Below, one piece after another: positions 61,518-64,000 of a stretch of 64,000 bases of DNA (position 1 is its first letter; the number at the start of each line of letters is the position of its first letter). The position numbers and the translations under genes are program-made. The stretch lies in assembly GCA_003649205.1 (NCBI GenBank), contig QMRC01000003.1:207048-271047 (forward strand), given 5' to 3'. Source of the DNA: Thermoprotei archaeon (GTDB lineage Archaea > Thermoproteota > Thermoprotei > Thermoproteales > B15-G16). The notes under the pieces were generated by a model that was given only the letters and a program-made list of their open reading frames with translations, made no database searches and was not told the DNA's origin.

Positions 61518-61566
61518 CACCACACTTTACCACCTCACTAGTGGGGGTATCACCGAGGAAGAGTAC

Positions 61567-62052
61567 ATGGAGGTAATCTACGTACCTAGAAGGCTTATAG
61601 AGAAAGCTCAGGAACTGGGTATTGATATTAACGATGTAGTACTGAAAGCACTGGCGAATACTCTGAATCTAGATGTACGTGAACTCACCAATGCTAGACT
61701 TGAAATTGCTGAGAAATTCCTTGAAGAAGCCAAGGAGTACATTAGGAAGAGAGATCCTGTTCAATCATCTGAGAAGCTGTACAGAGCTGTTGAAGAGTGC
61801 ATTAAGGTACTTGCCGAAGTACTTAAGGTACCTCAACTTGAAGAAGTTAAGAAGAGAGGTAGATGGACAACGTGGTTACTGGGAATGGCATCAACAGACC
61901 TATCCAGAGTACTTAGGGAAGAGAGGATAGCACTGACTTGGTCTAAAGCCTATGAAGTCCATGTATGGAGTCTCCATGAAGCGAGGTACAGGGTAGAGGA
62001 CGTAGGGATAGCGGTACCAGTGGTAGAGTGGTTACTGACCTACACCAGATAG
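61567..62052 (+). CDS. PaREP1-family protein
   Basis: 161 aa from the ATG at 61567. The central RLEIAEKFLEEAKEYIRKRDPVQSSEKLYRAVEECIKVLAE (in parts) is the PaREP1/PaREP8 family pattern, a helical family often multi-copy in crenarchaea and related to HEPN-like helical proteins. Function unknown. A GAGGAAGAG segment precedes the start. Only one copy is found here. Confidence 0.75.
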   Translation: MEVIYVPRRLIEKAQELGIDINDVVLKALANTLNLDVRELTNARLEIAEKFLEEAKEYIRKRDPVQSSEKLYRAVEECIKVLAEVLKVPQLEEVKKRGRWTTWLLGMASTDLSRVLREERIALTWSKAYEVHVWSLHEARYRVEDVGIAVPVVEWLLTYTR

Positions 62053-62105
62053 GTAGTGAGTAGAGAGGTTAAGTGAGGTACTAAGTGAAGATGTTCTCTA
62101 TGTAC

Positions 62106-63287
62106 TTACTCCCTTCTCACAGTCAGTAGGTACAGTACTAGCGACGATACTAGAGCTATAGTGAGAGAGTACGTGAAGGCAATTTTCACTCCAACAACAT
62201 CCCATAGGTAGCCAAAGATCGTGAAGCCAACTATCGATAGTACACCCGATGCTACCTGAAGAGCACTGTAACCAACACCTCTAAGTTCACTAGGTACGTA
62301 CGTAGGTACAAGTGCTCTTGAAGATACCTCATAGATACCTTGATAGAGACCGTAGAGCACAGCAGTGACAACAGCGATTAAGGGGTTAATCTGCAGGAGT
62401 ACAGGTACTGCACAGGTTGCCGAGTACATGAGAAATGACATCAGTAGCACCTTAGAGCTCCCAATTGCATCACAGAGAAAGCCACTGAGAAATGACCCTA
62501 GGACATTCATGAAGTGTATGAGTAGGAAGACCATTGGTACTAAGTACTCGGGAATACCCGATGACCTAGCTAGTAGGAGTATGAATGAGAATGAGGTGAA
62601 GCCAATAGACATGATGGATATGGGTACTAGTACCCTCAAGTAGCTTCTAGGCAATCTCCTGTACATGGTGAAAATCGATACCTCTCTACCCCCAGTACCA
62701 GTACCTACATCAACTACAGGGAGTAAGCTGAGAAGAGCTAGAGCACCAGGTATAGCTGAGAAGAGGAAGACAGACCTATAACCAAGACCGAGTAAGAGGA
62801 TGAGAGTAGCAGCTAGTGGACCGAGAGTAGCACCTAGCTCATCGAGAGCCCTTTGGATACCAAATGCCCTACCTGTAACCCTCTCCCTAACAGATAGACT
62901 AATTAACGCGTCTCTAGGTGGACCCCTAACACCCTTACCAAACCTATCTACAATCCTAATAACCAGTACGTGATACCACGAAGTAGCAAAGTAGAGCATT
63001 GGCTTAGCTACATTCGATATCGTGTAACCGAGAAAAGCAATCCACTTCCTAGAACCTAACCTATCAGCTACAGCACCAGAGAATACACGAGTCAAGTAAT
63101 TAATACTCTCAGCTAGACCATCTACAAAACCAAGCAACCACCTAGGAGCACCGAGGACCTCAGTAAAGAACACAGGTAGAATAGACAGCACGGACTCAGT
63201 AGACATGTCGGTGAAGAAGCTAGTTAAACCAAGTAAGTAGATGTTCTTCCAAAGAGACCTACTACCTGACTTACCCAAGTACCTCAC
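62106..63287 (-). CDS. MFS transporter
   Basis: 393 aa with about twelve transmembrane segments. FGKGVRGPPRDALISLS near 117-133 and the first-loop segment ADRLGSRKWIAFLGY support a major facilitator. Substrate unknown. Its start overlaps the end of the upstream gene by 4 nt, so the two are co-translated. Confidence 0.87.
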   Translation of the reverse strand: MRYLGKSGSRSLWKNIYLLGLTSFFTDMSTESVLSILPVFFTEVLGAPRWLLGFVDGLAESINYLTRVFSGAVADRLGSRKWIAFLGYTISNVAKPMLYFATSWYHVLVIRIVDRFGKGVRGPPRDALISLSVRERVTGRAFGIQRALDELGATLGPLAATLILLLGLGYRSVFLFSAIPGALALLSLLPVVDVGTGTGGREVSIFTMYRRLPRSYLRVLVPISIMSIGFTSFSFILLLARSSGIPEYLVPMVFLLIHFMNVLGSFLSGFLCDAIGSSKVLLMSFLMYSATCAVPVLLQINPLIAVVTAVLYGLYQGIYEVSSRALVPTYVPSELRGVGYSALQVASGVLSIVGFTIFGYLWDVVGVKIAFTYSLTIALVSSLVLYLLTVRRE

Positions 63288-64000
63288 CCCTCAACAACAC
63301 CATACATGAGGACATCCCTAAACATCGAGATGACTCTCTCCTCACCATCAGACCTCGGAACAACAGAATCAACAACCTCAATACCGAATCTACTAAGAAC
63401 ATCCCTAACATCACCAGGTACCCTACACCTAGACACAACAACAAACCTACAGGAATACACCTCAGGAACCATACACAGTAGACCAACCTCCTTAACATAA
63501 GGGACATCACCACTCAAAACCAAGCAACTAGACACAATCTCACGACAATTGGAACTAAGCCTACTCTCGATAATCCACTTAAATAACTTTACATCAGGTA
63601 CAGCCCTAGACCTCTCCCACCAACCAGAAGAACTACGACAAACAACAGCAAAACCACCACCCCTAACAGGAACCTCAGAATCGACATCCAGCATACTAGT
63701 CACGTACCTACCATACACAAGAACATCGAGATTCAGTACCTGAGACAGTAGATTGAGTATAGACCTAGCTCTTTCAGGTATAGACAGAGTAGTGGGCTTC
63801 GGAGGAACAGAGATAAACACCGAGACCACACGACCAAGCCTACTCTCCAGGTATAGATTAGGAAGAACTTGAGCACCAAACTGAAGACCTCTCCTAACCA
63901 ATGAAACGACCCTCCTACCCCTAGCATCGAGAGGAGACTTAACCCTCCTAATCAAATCCCTACACCTATCCAGTACACACAGCACGAAGTAGACCAGGTA
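63284..64000 (-). CDS. Hypothetical protein, 5' end beyond the window
   Basis: The frame is open to position 64000; a GTG at 63985 could be the start (233 aa) but the real one may lie outside. Val/Arg/Ser-rich alpha/beta sequence with GGGFAVVCRSSSGWW near 134-148 and FVVVSRCRVPGDVRDVLSRFGI. No family recognised; a nucleotidyltransferase-like fold is possible but unproven. It overlaps the MFS start by 4 nt. Confidence 0.5.
   Translation of the reverse strand, partial: YLVYFVLCVLDRCRDLIRRVKSPLDARGRRVVSLVRRGLQFGAQVLPNLYLESRLGRVVSVFISVPPKPTTLSIPERARSILNLLSQVLNLDVLVYGRYVTSMLDVDSEVPVRGGGFAVVCRSSSGWWERSRAVPDVKLFKWIIESRLSSNCREIVSSCLVLSGDVPYVKEVGLLCMVPEVYSCRFVVVSRCRVPGDVRDVLSRFGIEVVDSVVPRSDGEERVISMFRDVLMYGVVEG

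Noticed and set aside
1-64000. CRISPR arrays, integrase/attachment sites, rRNA genes and further tRNAs
   Set aside because: I looked for regular repeats with spacers, for tRNA T-arm motifs other than tRNA-Glu, and for rRNA-like segments; none was seen by eye.

Overview
The window reads as the chromosome of a hyperthermophilic archaeon of the Thermoproteota (crenarchaeal, TACK) lineage. The signs are ribosomal proteins L13e and S25e, TFB, an RFC small subunit, an archaeal A/V-type ATP synthase, a GGPP synthase for ether lipids, a PaREP1-family protein, box C/D guide RNA genes, and TATA-like boxes about 25-30 nt ahead of many transcripts. Translation starts are often preceded by GGTGA or GAGG motifs. 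The order or genus cannot be settled from this sequence alone. No phage, integrase, intact insertion sequence or CRISPR array was seen.

Layout. 1-2.3 kb: an ABC-type metal or cobalamin binding protein cut by the window edge, then an MNT/HEPN toxin-antitoxin pair. 2.4-7.4 kb: a membrane methyltransferase-like protein, a GalT-like enzyme, a retropepsin-like protease, a large secreted protein of unknown function and a MATE exporter. 7.4-8.2 kb: a gene-free stretch with decayed-looking reading frames, then tRNA-Glu. 8.3-16.6 kb: SufB/D-like protein, HAD phosphatase, DUF488, hotdog thioesterase, DUF2148, GNAT, radical SAM, a metal-ligand-less M24 protein and PRPP synthase. 17-28 kb: deacetylase-like protein, GGPP synthase, Hsp20, PAC2, DUF211, S25e, L13e, HIT, TFB and RFC-S, an information-processing block. 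28-42 kb: TrkA-like and MscS-like proteins, two GTPases, HisRS, two YkgJ-type Cys-cluster proteins, an m5C RNA methyltransferase and DeoC. 42-48 kb: ceramidase-like protein, amino-sugar genes (NagA plus a SIS isomerase), acylphosphatase, CofE-like protein and an ADP-forming acyl-CoA synthetase beta subunit. 48-57 kb: a complete A-type ATP synthase operon in the order H-I-K-E-C-F-A-B-D followed by a UPF0216/DUF61 gene. 57-60.3 kb: a divergently transcribed group 4 [NiFe] hydrogenase catalytic module (maturation protease, then J, K, L and N-like subunits) with no membrane subunit. 60.3-64 kb: hypothetical genes, PaREP1 and an MFS transporter.

The most informative non-coding signal is a set of eight box C/D guide RNA candidates. 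All have a C-D'-C'-D layout; seven are 49-50 nt from C to D and one is 54 nt. They sit in small gaps between genes, four have a TATA-like box at the expected distance, and several are fused to gene ends (C box overlapping a stop codon, or lying right behind one). A GC-rich, K-turn-bearing hairpin at 60.31-60.38 kb looks like an H/ACA guide RNA. Another nested hairpin at 16.71-16.78 kb may be a structured RNA or the fossil end of a TnpB-type element.

How the genes fit together. The hydrogenase and the ATP synthase diverge from one roughly 60-bp gap holding a near-palindromic TATA-like element. This suggests coordinated expression of an electron-to-ion-gradient module and the enzyme that uses the gradient, although the ion-pumping arm must be encoded elsewhere. 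The guide RNAs, NOP2/Sun methyltransferase, two ribosomal proteins and the YlqF-type and TGS GTPases give the window a strong ribosome-biogenesis flavour.
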